A DNA stretch of 64,000 nucleotides, from the NCBI RefSeq assembly GCF_010183535.1, contig NC_071331.1:15686001-15750000 (forward strand), written 5' to 3'. This stretch comes from Caenorhabditis remanei (Eukaryota; Nematoda; Chromadorea; Rhabditida; Rhabditidae). The position numbers were made by a program, and so were the translations under genes. Below the pieces are notes generated by a model. The model was not told the origin of the DNA. It saw only the letters and a list, made by a program, of their open reading frames with translations, and made no database searches. Position 1 is the first letter of the stretch. Every line of letters begins with the position of its first letter. Positions 12,134 to 21,533 of this stretch are shown piece by piece.

Positions 12134-12909
12134 ATGGTTCATTACAAATTAGTCTATTTTAATGCTCGTGGCCTCGCTGAGATTTCCCGACAATTGTTTC
12201 ATTTGGCGGGAGTGGAATATGAAGATCATAGAATCGAAGATCAAGAGTTTGCCGAGTTGAAACCAAGTAAGTTTTCCGACGTTTTCTATTTTTGAATTGA
12301 GTTTTTCTTTTTGTACATATTTCTGCAGATCTTCCAACTGGACAAGTCCCCATTCTATATATTGATAATGTTCCATTCTCCCAATCAACAGCAATTGCTA
12401 GATATTTAGCAAGAAAGTTTGGTAAGTTAACTGCTAAATTGGGTTCTAACAAATTTTTATTCTAGGTTTTGCTGGGAAGAATTCAGAAGAAGAACTGTTA
12501 GCTGACGCTATCGTTGACACTTTCAAGGACTTTATTGAAAGTTTCCGAACATTTGTAGTTGGTGTTTTGACAGGAGAATCAGAGGAAAACATGGTAGAAT
12601 ATATGATCACAAAACACCATTAATCCAGTTTATTTTTAGAAAAAGATTCGCGAAGAAGTGATGAAACCGGCAGTGAAAACATATCTCACTTATTTGAATA
12701 AGATTTTGGAAAAGAGTGAATCAGGATATTTGGTTGGAAACGAGTTGACGTGGGCTGATTTAGTGGTTGCTGACAATCTGACAACATTGATAAATGCTGA
12801 ATTTCTTGACTTGAAAAATGAAAAGACTCTGGGAGAATTTCATCGAAAAATATTGGAAACTGACAAGCTGAAAGAATGGTTAGAAAAGAGGCCCGTCACT
12901 AGATTCTGA
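12134..12909 (+). CDS. Glutathione S-transferase, sigma-like class (cluster gene 4)
   Basis: Exons 12134-12266, 12329-12421, 12466-12593 and 12640-12909 give 207 residues, with exon lengths identical to the gst-4-like gene (133, 93, 128, 270). The start is MVHYKLVYFNARGLAEISRQ; PTGQVPILYIDN, SQSTAIARYLARKFG and GYLVGNELTWADLVVADN follow, with the end EKRPVTRF. The last exon is much like that of the gst-4-like gene, which suggests tandem-plus-inversion duplication. No SKN-1-type site was found in the 220 bp upstream. Confidence 0.9.
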
Positions 12910-13050
12910 TTTTTTCAATTGAAATTAATCTTTCCCATTTTGAATGTTCCTGAATAAACTAGCTTTTTTTTCTGCTTGTTTTTTTTCTCATTCGTTAGTT
13001 TTCAAATACATCAACTCCATTTATGTTTTGCCATGTGACAGTTTTATCTG

Positions 13051-13896
13051 AGTTCTCACTGGGTAACAGCGATGAACCTCGTGAAAGCGCGCTCTGTTGA
13101 CACGAGAGCCGCGACGCCTCGAACGGAATAAGCCGCGACGCGGCCGACGGCGCTCGGCGCGATGAAAAAGCTCCTTTCCTCAACTCAAAACGCAATAAAA
13201 AGGCGTTTTTTTCGAAGAAAAAGTCAAAATCAACTAGAATAACGTTTTCCTTTTTCATAAACCGTTATTTTGGACATAAAGGAACTAAAAAATGCGAAAA
13301 AGACAAAGAATTTGAAAGAGATTTGAGACAAGGAAAACTATGAGAATACTCACAACTAATGACATGTACAGCACAAAACTTTCAAACATTATCAAATTTA
13401 TTAAAAGAGTAAAATAAAAACAAAGCAACATTAGAGAAATAATGAAAATTTACATTGAATTTCGAAGAAGCGTTGTTAAGGTGAATTTGAGCCGAAGATT
13501 CACAATTTCAGCTGCTGACAAGACGTTGAAGAAGAAATCTGAAAGTTTTATTCATAAATCTACGGGAAAACTGTCTTAACGGAAATAATACGTGGAAAAA
13601 ATAACCTGAAAAGTTCCTCTTGACTTGTAGGCTGATTTTGTCCATTTTTCGCAGCATTAGTTGACTGAAAATAGATTTTTTTGGTTCTGTAATAATATTT
13701 TGAACGAATAACAAAGTAAATATACGAAAAGTCGGTTTTAAACGAGAAAAAATGAAGAAAATTAAACTTTTTTGATGAAAAAACGAGCTTCGCGGCTTAT
13801 CACTTGAAGGGAGCCGCGACGCACACGCAACGCATCTCTCTCGGTGTCGATTTACGAGAGGAATTTGAGGTTCATCGCTGTTACCCCGTGAGTTCT
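13051..13896. mobile_element. 834-bp terminal-inverted-repeat element with 6-bp target duplication
   Basis: The left end 13057-13080 begins CACTGGGTAACAGCGATGAA and ends CCTC. The right end 13867-13890 is its inverted complement, with one difference in the terminal bases (CACGGGGTAAC). AGTTCT lies directly outside on both sides (13051-13056 and 13891-13896). Both sub-terminal regions also carry related GC-rich words (GCCGCGACGC and ATAAGCCGCG). The interior is AT-rich; the open frames there (such as the minus frame at 13508-13918) show no transposase features, so the element is non-autonomous. Confidence 0.8.
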
Positions 13897-14025
13897 GAAG
13901 AGTACAATTTCCAATCAAACTCTATCTTCGTGAAAACAGTTTATCGACTAGATAAAATTCATTTTGGATAAAAACATTCGAAAACACATATTTTCAGACA
14001 AAATATATATGAATAGAAAAGAAAT

Positions 14026-14393
14026 TCAGACGTTTTCGTTCTCACTGTTCTCACTGACATCCTCATCTTCTTCCTCGTCTACTGTAGACAAATTTCGATC
14101 GAACTTTTGAGTTTTGCGTTGAGTTGGAGATGTTTGAACTATTTTCTCTGGAAAATAGATTCATAAAATAATTTTTTTAATTAAAAAATGAATGTGTAAT
14201 TTCAGAATTGTTCAATGAAGTAGGACTTACCATCTGCATGAGATTCGGCATATCCACTATAACTTCGAACTTGAACCAATTTCTTCGCATTTGTGTTTGA
14301 TTTCATTTTGAGACATTCAGAATTCGATGTAGACGTCTTCTGAACTTCTACACCGTCATCATCAGCCCATTGAACTTTGCGGGTTCTTGTCAT
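14026..14393 (-). CDS. Small acidic-tailed protein, unknown
   Basis: Exons (minus) 14393-14231 and 14147-14026 join in phase to give 94 residues. It starts MTRTRKVQWADDDGVEVQK, has a Ser/Thr- and Lys-rich middle, and ends in a strongly acidic tail (TVDEEEDEDVSENSENENV). No signal peptide or membrane segment is present. The start resembles the short KVQWAD-type N-terminal motifs of some chromatin or signalling regulators, but I do not recognise a family. Its 3' end abuts the mobile element that ends at 13890. Both splice sites are good worm consensus. Confidence 0.65.
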
Positions 14394-15868
14394 TTTCTAT
14401 GCTGAAAAGGAACTATTTTAATATTTAGAAATTATAATTCAATGTAGGAAAGTTAAAAAAAAAAAGGGTCAACAAATAGGCGATGAGTGACCTGAATACA
14501 CGAGACCGTTGAATTTTATAACTGTATATGGGGGAATACCTTCGAAACTGAATATGTGCAAACATGGAACGAATTGAAAAGAGGGTGGATTCTATTTTTA
14601 ATATCAGACATCAAAATTCAAATTATCAAGTTTTCGAAATTCAAGTCAAAACACACATGCGCTCTTTTGGTGTGAAAGTGGCAGGACAGAACTGAAAAAT
14701 TGACCACGAAGAGCCGGAAAAATACAGCGATTGACTGGTTTTTTTGTAGGTGAAATACGGACACGGACACGGACATTGTTTGATTTTTTGGAGACATCAT
14801 GATGGATTATGCAAATTGAAAACAACTTTCAGAGAAATGGATGGGGTGATCAACGAATGGAAAAGGTCTCGGGCACTGGGTGAAAGTTATATCAAATGAT
14901 GAAATCATATGGACGGTTTTCAGTGAAAATAGAGTGAAAGAACGTTCTAGAAAACTCTAAAAGATAAGTAAACACGGTACAGAATACAGTGGTGACTTCT
15001 CTTTCGGACTCAAAATGAACACGTGGATTTTTTCGACATTAGAAAAACTCAGAAAAGTCACAATATTTTACAGTCTGAACGGTGTCGTCAACAACAAAAA
15101 GAACTGCAAAAACGTGGAATCTTTCACGTTTTAATATTTTATGTCGAGGTTAAGCTTTTTTCAAGTCTTCAGCAAACACAACGGAGGACACGGTTTTTTG
15201 AAAACTGTACTTCCAGCCAAATCGAAAGTTTTGAGTTCTGGACAACATGAGAAAAAGTTGTTTCGAATGGGTCTCGTAGTTGGAATGGATAAAATACCAT
15301 ATTTTAAATGTTTTTACTACTATTTTCATGTTTTCCGCTGTGAGACCCATCCTAAGGTTCGCATAATATTTGCAGCAACTATCTAACAGGAACTGAAATT
15401 CGAGTATTGCAATAACAGACGAACGCTTATTTTTCTTTCTCTACTTGATTTGCATTTAGCAACTTTATGGAAATTGGAAACAAAGATCGGAGAAAAGTAA
15501 TTCTTTGAATAAACTCCGATAAAATAAGTAAGCGGTTGAGAATTGTAATCTTGAACCGTTGGGTGAAAAGCGAAAAAATGTTTATATTTTGCGATGCGTA
15601 TTGGCATTTGACGCCCCCGAAATGTGGAGAGAAAATGACAATGAAAGCACATTTGGATGGGAAATTTGAATGGAATATAAAGGAAAATGATAGAGATTGG
15701 AATGAATGAATATATGAATTGTGTGACGAAGAACGTTTGAACTGTAAATATTTGAAAGGGAAAGAAGAAAGGGGGTTCATAATGATGACGTAGCAAAAGT
15801 GATACTTCTAGCGAACAAAAAAAACTCAGATCTTTGGAACTTTGGAATTTGTTACGAACACTCTTCTA
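14394..15868. other. Gene-poor spacer
   Basis: No supportable gene. Overlapping open frames occupy 15023-15796 on both strands in several frames, which is typical of chance. A short inverted pair ATGGGTCTC / GAGACCCAT lies near 15267 and 15343. Confidence 0.5.
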
Positions 15869-15952
15869 AACATGCACGGCCTCCAGCGGAGGCCCTCTCA
15901 ATGCACTGCGCACAGTACTTTGAGAGGGCCTCTGCAGGAGGCCGTGAACATG
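15869..15952. mobile_element. 72-bp palindromic element with 6-bp target duplication, copy 2
   Basis: Bases 15875-15946 match copy 1 (8650-8721) except for one base in the central tetramer region (GCGCGC versus GCGCAC). The flanking direct repeat here is AACATG (15869-15874 and 15947-15952), unrelated to the CCGATA of copy 1, so the two insertions are independent. Confidence 0.85.
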
Positions 15953-16199
15953 CACTTTAACGGTTCTCTGTGTACCGTAATCCTACAGTAACCCTTTCAC
16001 AGTCTCGCTGCTGGAATGGCACGTGGTGAAAAAAGTTGGAAATTTTGAAAATTAACACGTGGAAATAAAAATATTTTGCCCACATTGGATTTCTTGTGGA
16101 AAAAAATCTTTATTTCGGAAAAATTTCTCGTGAATAAGAGTGAGTTTCAGTTTCTTTCTCCCTAAATCCAAACTGTTTCACTCTACAGAGCTAGTCAAA

Positions 16200-17267
16200 A
16201 TGAACTCAAACAATGAGATTAGTCATGATATCAACTGTGGAAAGATCAAACTAACGACGAACGATTTCAAAGGAAACGAGAAATCGACAGATGGATCAGT
16301 GACTATCCAAAGTATTCCATGGTTTGCTATTTCATTGATGAACTGGAATATAATGAGTCTATTCAGGAATTTGAGAGTTTCTGAAACTAACAAAAAATTG
16401 AATTTCAAGTTGTCATGCAATGAGAATTCGGCGAATACAATGTGGAATTGTGAAGCTGATATTGAGATTCATGTGAACAAATTGCATGGAAAAAGAAGAG
16501 GAAATTTCAAGAAGATGAAGGTGATTTCAGAGAAGAAAGTGTTTGATTTCAAGAATAAAAGTATGGAAGGGACTTTGGTGGCTAATGAGAAAGTGGATGA
16601 TATTGAAAGTTTATTGGAGAAGAAACAATTCGAAATTGAAGCAAAACTAAAGTTGACGAGGATTTATGGATACAGAAAGCGAAAAATCATTGATTATTCA
16701 ATTGAACATCCTCGATTTTCCAACGGAATCATTGTGGTGGATGGAAGTGAATTTCATGTGAACAAACAGATTCTGGCAATGCATTCCAAGTACTTTTACA
16801 ATATGTTCTTCGGAAATTTCACGGAGAAGAACAGTAAAAGCGTCGAAATTCCTGGAGTTTCTTACGATGATTTTGTCATTTTTCTCGATTTCGTTCATCC
16901 AACTGGAAGGAAAATGGAAGTGGAGTTTGTGGAGAATTTAATGGAGTTGGCTGATTTGTTCTTGGCAGATAGAATCATGGATTATTGTGAAGAGTTTCTG
17001 ATGACAACTGAAGTTTGGGATGTCGGTAAAAAGATGTTGCTGGCTGAAAAGTTTTCTCTTTCTGAACTTATGGCGAGTATTGATTCATTTGGTTTCTTGG
17101 AACGAAGTAATTTTCAGAATCATTGTCTCAACAGCTTCAAAACAACTAAGTCTCTTCTCGAACTGAAGAAATCCAATAATTTCTTTGATATTTCCGATGA
17201 AATTAAATCTTGTCTCCTGGAACGTGCAGTGCAACTCAACAAACAAAGAGCTCTTCGTTTCTTCTGA
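16200..17267 (+). CDS. MATH-BTB (BATH-type) protein, single exon
   Basis: A divergent MATH-like N-terminal half (about residues 15-150: WFAISLMNWN, NFKLSCNENS, WNCEADIEIHVN) is followed by a BTB/POZ domain (about residues 175-290: FSNGIIVVDGSEFHVNKQIL, HSKYFYNMFFGNFTE, VEIPGVSYDDFVIFLDFVHP). Proteins of this form recruit substrates to CUL-3 ubiquitin ligases, as MEL-26 does. The 355-residue frame is uninterrupted, which is unusual for this intron-rich family and could reflect retrocopying. ATG 16200 was chosen because the frame upstream has only a non-ATG start; an acceptor-like CTACAG lies just before it. Caenorhabditis bath genes expand rapidly by lineage, so I give no symbol. Confidence 0.85.
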   Translation: MNSNNEISHDINCGKIKLTTNDFKGNEKSTDGSVTIQSIPWFAISLMNWNIMSLFRNLRVSETNKKLNFKLSCNENSANTMWNCEADIEIHVNKLHGKRRGNFKKMKVISEKKVFDFKNKSMEGTLVANEKVDDIESLLEKKQFEIEAKLKLTRIYGYRKRKIIDYSIEHPRFSNGIIVVDGSEFHVNKQILAMHSKYFYNMFFGNFTEKNSKSVEIPGVSYDDFVIFLDFVHPTGRKMEVEFVENLMELADLFLADRIMDYCEEFLMTTEVWDVGKKMLLAEKFSLSELMASIDSFGFLERSNFQNHCLNSFKTTKSLLELKKSNNFFDISDEIKSCLLERAVQLNKQRALRFF

Positions 17268-17477
17268 ATACTCAAATCAAATAAATCAATTCTTCAAACT
17301 CTTTGAACTTCAAAACAAACCGAATATTATTCAGAAATGTTTATACAAATTGTAAACAAAATTTTCAGAAAATAAATTGTACAACCGTAATCCAATATAC
17401 CTCTCATGCTAATCAGGAGATTACGGTAGTTAGAAATATAAAATAAACGAATTAAAGAGAATTTCAAAAAGCTCTTT

Positions 17478-19695
17478 CTAAACGATATGAGTTTCAGATT
17501 TGTTCAATGCAATCGATTCTTTCAGCAACGCTTTTCGTTCCTCTTCGTTGGGAACTGGCGCAAAAGAGGCTCGAGCGGACTTTGAGTAGATATGGGGAGC
17601 CTGAATTATCAGTCTTCAATACTGCTACAACAACAATTATTATAATATTACCTGCATTGAGTTCTGAGTATTTTGAATTGTTGACTGAACACTGTGATGA
17701 GAAATCGGAAGAGTATCTTGATGCGGGTTGTTCAGAATATCAATATCTTCACGAATCTGGCGAATGAGGTCATCAGTATCAGCTTCAAGAAGGGATGAAC
17801 GGGTTAGATGATGAATAATTCCAGCTCCAAAACTGTCTCCGAGAACATTGACAGATGTACGAATACGGTCCCTGTAACCATTTCAGAGGAGTTTTGATAG
17901 GCAATGACAAACTTACAGTAACCAATCAACAGTCAACAACAAACTGAGATCTTTTGCAGGTAATCCAACAGTTGTCAAAACGATAACAATAGTATCCAAA
18001 CCAGCTGGAACTGATCCTGATCCAATTGAAGCTACCGTAGTCGTGATACTAATAGTCACTAAATCCATTAAACTTAGTTTGATATTATGCAATTGAGCAA
18101 TGAAAATGACAGCAACAGCTTCATAAAGTGCAGTTCCATCCATAGTAATAGTTGCTCCAAGTGGAAGTACGAATCTAGTCACTCTTCGATCAATTTTCAG
18201 ATTTTCTTCCAAAGCACGGAATGTGACTGGTAACGTGGCACCAGATGAAGCTGTTCCAAAAGCAGTTGCAAGCGCTTGAAGCATTCCGGTCATGAATGCA
18301 AATGGAGATTTTTTGGTGACAAGGAAATAGAGAAGAGGTAGAGTGAGAAGAGAGTGAATCATCAATCCACAGATTACTGTAACTACGTACATGGCAAGAG
18401 CTTGAGCAGTCTCTGTCAAGTTGTCAATATCAATAATGTTTTTACAGACAAGAGACAGAATTCCAATTGGATAACACCTGAAAACCGGCATTTACAGTAA
18501 TCCATTGAATTGACTTCCAACAAACCACATGAGAGCACTAATCCATCTCATGATAATAGCATCCAAAACAATGAAAAAGTTGATCATGAGACGAGCCTGA
18601 TCTCCCAAAATACTCAAGATAATTCCAAATCCACTGCAGAACACAATCAAACCTGTAATTTAATTTAATAACCTTCTCACTCTACGGTTTCTAACCTAAA
18701 ACATTCATTTCATTTGTATAAGTGAGGGTCTGTTTGTGTAATATTTCTGATGTCATATTCATTGATGTAGAGTTACGAACACGTGACGGCTTGATCGGCA
18801 TATATTCCGTTTGAACTTGTTGGAATGTGGCTTGAATGATATTCTCAGGAAACATATTTCTGGAATCAACCCTTCAAACATCATAATTCTTATTTAGTTC
18901 TCACCTTATCTGATCGAGAAACGTATCCAATGTTGAAAGTGCTGTATTCTCTAAAGTTCCTTCTCCAAGTTCATGAATTAATTCAGGGTCACCAGGATGG
19001 ATAGAAGACACAAGAATGATTCCTGTCTGAAATCTGACTCATTGCGAATCTGTTTCTCATAGTCAAAGTCTCACGAAAGTTGACAGGAATGTAGTTGTCA
19101 TGTAATATATGATAGTCACTATACCAATACGACGAGCATCGCGTGCACGAACTTGAGCCAAAGCAGATATTACAGATGACATAATCAATGGCAAGATCAT
19201 CATCTCAACGATTTGCATGAAAATTTCACCAGGAAAACCAATGAGACTGATGGTATCATTGCTGGAAATAAGGTGAAATTTCACATCATTCTACTTTGGA
19301 AAAACAACAACTGAAATGTTTAAACAGAATATATATAGACCAGCCTGGCTGCCGCGCCTTCGGCGCTTCATCCGGCTGGCCTCTTCTTATTTTCCTGTTC
19401 ACCCTCTCACAAAAGTGTTCACGTGGCCGAGTGGTTAACGCTCACGCTTGTCGCTGAAAAGGCGAGGGTTCGACTTTTGCCCATGGCGCGCTCTGCCTTT
19501 ATTTCTCAAAAATCTTGCGGACATCCTGAAAAACACACCGACAAATCCACAGACAGAGCCCACACGCGTTTTATATATAAGAATGATAGAAAGACCTTAC
19601 CTCGGATTGAAAGGCCTAATAACAAAGCCTAGTACGACACCGAGAACGACAGATTCGATGGTAAGCACGAGAAGAAGATCCTTCTTCATGCCCAT
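17478..19695 (-). CDS. glt-5: Excitatory amino-acid (glutamate) transporter
   Basis: Na+-coupled glutamate/aspartate transporter of the SLC1/EAAT family in the plasma membrane. Exons (minus): 19695-19601, 19261-19075, 19026-18905, 18859-18696, 18652-18526, 18477-17917, 17871-17652 and 17600-17478; all phases agree, giving 532 residues. TM1 lies in [20 protein letters not shown] and [10 protein letters not shown] follows in TM2. The re-entrant loop HP1 carries [18 protein letters not shown] (serine-rich SSSS-like motif). The family signature [16 protein letters not shown] is intact, and [15 protein letters not shown] corresponds to HP2. The C-terminus is cytoplasmic. C. elegans glt-5 is in K08F4, matching this position. 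The first intron holds a tRNA-like repeat. Confidence 0.93.
19340..19379. repeat. GC-rich nested hairpin in the first glt-5 intron
   Basis: CCAGCC (19340-19345) pairs with GGCTGG (19374-19379), and inside it GCGCC (19354-19358) pairs with GGCGC (19362-19366) around a TTC loop. It stands out in an AT-rich intron and sits 40 bp upstream (plus strand) of the tRNA-like sequence, so the two may belong to one repeat unit. Confidence 0.5.
19419..19495 (+). repeat. tRNA-like sequence, probably a SINE or tRNA pseudogene
   Basis: GTGGCCGAGTGGTTAACGC matches a pol III A box (TGGCCGAGTGG, as in Ser/Leu tRNAs), and GGGTTCGACTT about 40 bases later resembles a B box (GGTTCGA). The anticodon arm is not convincing (only TCGC/GCGA pair), the T arm relies on G-U pairs, and the acceptor stem does not close. 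It is therefore not a functional tRNA. It lies antisense within the first intron of the glutamate transporter. Confidence 0.5.
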
Positions 19696-19918
19696 CTTGC
19701 TTCCGTCAAAGTCGGCGCGACAATTCGACTGTCAACTGTTTTAGTCTAACAGGCAAAACGAAAAATGAAGGATTATGCTAAACTTTCAGTGGCGTCTAAA
19801 ATTTGCATTCCACTGACGCACTTGACAAGAGAAAATTCACAGAATGGAACAAATACTAACATTTTATATACTCTAACCGGGTGCTAATAAAGACAATTTA
19901 AAGCAGAGATCCTATTTA

Positions 19919-20306
19919 ATGGGCCTATTCTTGGGCAGCGAAAAACGTTTTTCGCTGGTTTTTTTCCGATTCACGGAACCAGAAAATCAGCGAAAAACTC
20001 TTCGCGCGCAGGCATTTTTTGCTGGAGTTTTCTCTTCCATATTTGGTATGTTAGGCCATTCACTTCGGGACCATTTTGTTTAAATCAGTGATCCTTTAAT
20101 TGTCGATTTACGCTTCACTGAAAGTTAAAGGATCACTGATTTAAACAAAATGGTCCCGAAGTGAATGGCCTAACATACCAAATATGGAAGAGAAAACTCC
20201 AGCAAAAAATGCCTGCGCGCGAAGAGTTTTTCGCTGATTTTCTGGTTCCGTGAATCGGAAAAAAAACCAGCGAAAAACGTTTTTCGCTGCCCAAGAATAG
20301 GCCCAT
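19919..20306. repeat. Foldback element: two ~181-bp arms, 25-bp loop
   Basis: Bases 19919-20099 are the reverse complement of 20125-20306. The only difference I see is one extra A/T in a homopolymer (7 versus 8). The spacer is 20100-20124. The outer ends read ATGGGCCTATTC, and the arms carry repeated GCGAAAAACG/CGTTTTTCGC words. I find no convincing target duplication. It lies between glt-5 and TRAP-beta, in the upstream region of the former and 47 bp past the 3' end of the latter's coding sequence. Confidence 0.9.
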
Positions 20307-20352
20307 AAAATACCCATGTAATTAAGATCAGTAATTGAACAATAATCAGAAT

Positions 20353-21083
20353 TCAGTTTTGCTTTGTGACCGAATAGCGAGATTTGGAACGGAAATAGAA
20401 CAATGAAGACAGAACAGTGAATGGGAGAGCAATTGCAGCAAATCCGAGGAAAGGTTTTGAACTTGTTCCGATCACATCCTTCAGCGCGTCTTCGTGAAGG
20501 TAATGAGCTGAAATATGATAATTTTCGAGATAATCCCACTTTCTTCTTACTGAATCTTCCTTTGGAGTACCACAGTGTTGAAACGTGAGAGACTTGCTTC
20601 GTCTCCGAGTCGGTGTAATCAACAGTCACGTTCTTATCTTCAATAGGCTGCACATTCCGAGGAACAACGACAACGTGATGGTAGACCGTCATTTGAGGAA
20701 GAATCTCAGCGAACTTCGTGTTTGGCGATCCTTTCAGAATTTCGAATCGATCGGTAGGGAAAGAATCGCGATCGTGTAGTTCCACCTGAAACCAACCGAT
20801 GGATAAATAATTTTCTAATACTTGTTCCGACAAATCCACAATTTTTTGCAATTCTATTGAATCATCTCTAAATCTTACATTGATAGCAGAAGTGTTTCCG
20901 ATATTGACAATTTGATATTCAAACACGTTTTGTTTATGAGCAAGGGGATATGTGCTGAGCAGATTTTTCCCGATAAGAACTCTCTGTAAATCCGTAATTT
21001 TGTAAAAGTAAAAACATTACAAAACTTACTGCAGAAGCGTCAACTGATACAAACCAAGCAAGAACCAGAAGAGAAAATTTCAT
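20353..21083 (-). CDS. Translocon-associated protein subunit beta (TRAP-beta/SSR2)
   Basis: Type I ER membrane protein of the TRAP complex, which sits beside Sec61 and assists insertion of some secretory precursors. Exons (minus): 21083-21030, 20983-20879, 20785-20551 and 20507-20353 give 182 residues, against 183 in mammals. There is a cleavable signal (MKFSLLVLAWFVSVDASA). The luminal beta-sandwich has FEYQIVNIGNTSAIN joined to VELHDRDSFPTDRFEI, equivalent to the vertebrate VELSDDSFP region. A single TM (GFAAIALPFTVLSSLFYF) and a short basic tail (RSKSRYSVTKQN) follow. The join at 20879/20785 removes an in-frame 93-bp intron that would otherwise be read through. C. elegans has one such gene (trap-2), which I recall on another chromosome, so I withhold the symbol. 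Confidence 0.9.
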
Positions 21084-21533
21084 ATTGAAAACTTCCATCA
21101 CAGATATAGATCTATTTTGATTAAATAAACTCTATTATGACTACGGGGTTTGCTGAGTTGGCAAAAATGAGCTGGAAAATCGTGGAAAGTTAAGAAATGC
21201 GAGAGACAATGCGAAAAAGGAGGGTACCAGAGAAAAATGTATATTCGAACTGCCGCGTTAAGTCAATTTCGTGGCGAGACCTGCCACCGCATTCAAACGA
21301 ACAGACCTGCAGATCAAACTGGCTCGTTGCCAAAAACGTCTCTTTCGAATTTCGCGCGTTCGGATTTTCATGCGTTCACGTTTTCAGTTATTTTTTTTCT
21401 CAATTAAAAACAGGAATAGGAAGTTAGATTGTGATCTAGTATCACCCGTAACTATGACTGTTTGCTCCTACTTTCATTGTAGATGTTTTTCGTACTCATT
21501 TCTGTTTAAGTATTTTTTTCAGGTAATTGTTAA

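Noticed and set aside
13508..13918. 136-residue minus frame inside the 834-bp element
   Set aside because: It has no transposase motif, runs across the terminal repeat into host DNA and has biased Phe/Arg composition.
15265..15352. Short inverted pair ATGGGTCTC / GAGACCCAT as a possible mini-element
   Set aside because: Only 9 bp pair and I found no flanking duplication; too weak to call.
15023..15796. Several overlapping frames on both strands, up to 137 residues
   Set aside because: They compete in several registers, have no recognisable domain, and lack matching splice sites.
21265..21300. GTGGCGAGACCTGCCA word resembling a dispersed worm repeat
   Set aside because: The match is a single short word from memory, with no second copy in the window to confirm it.
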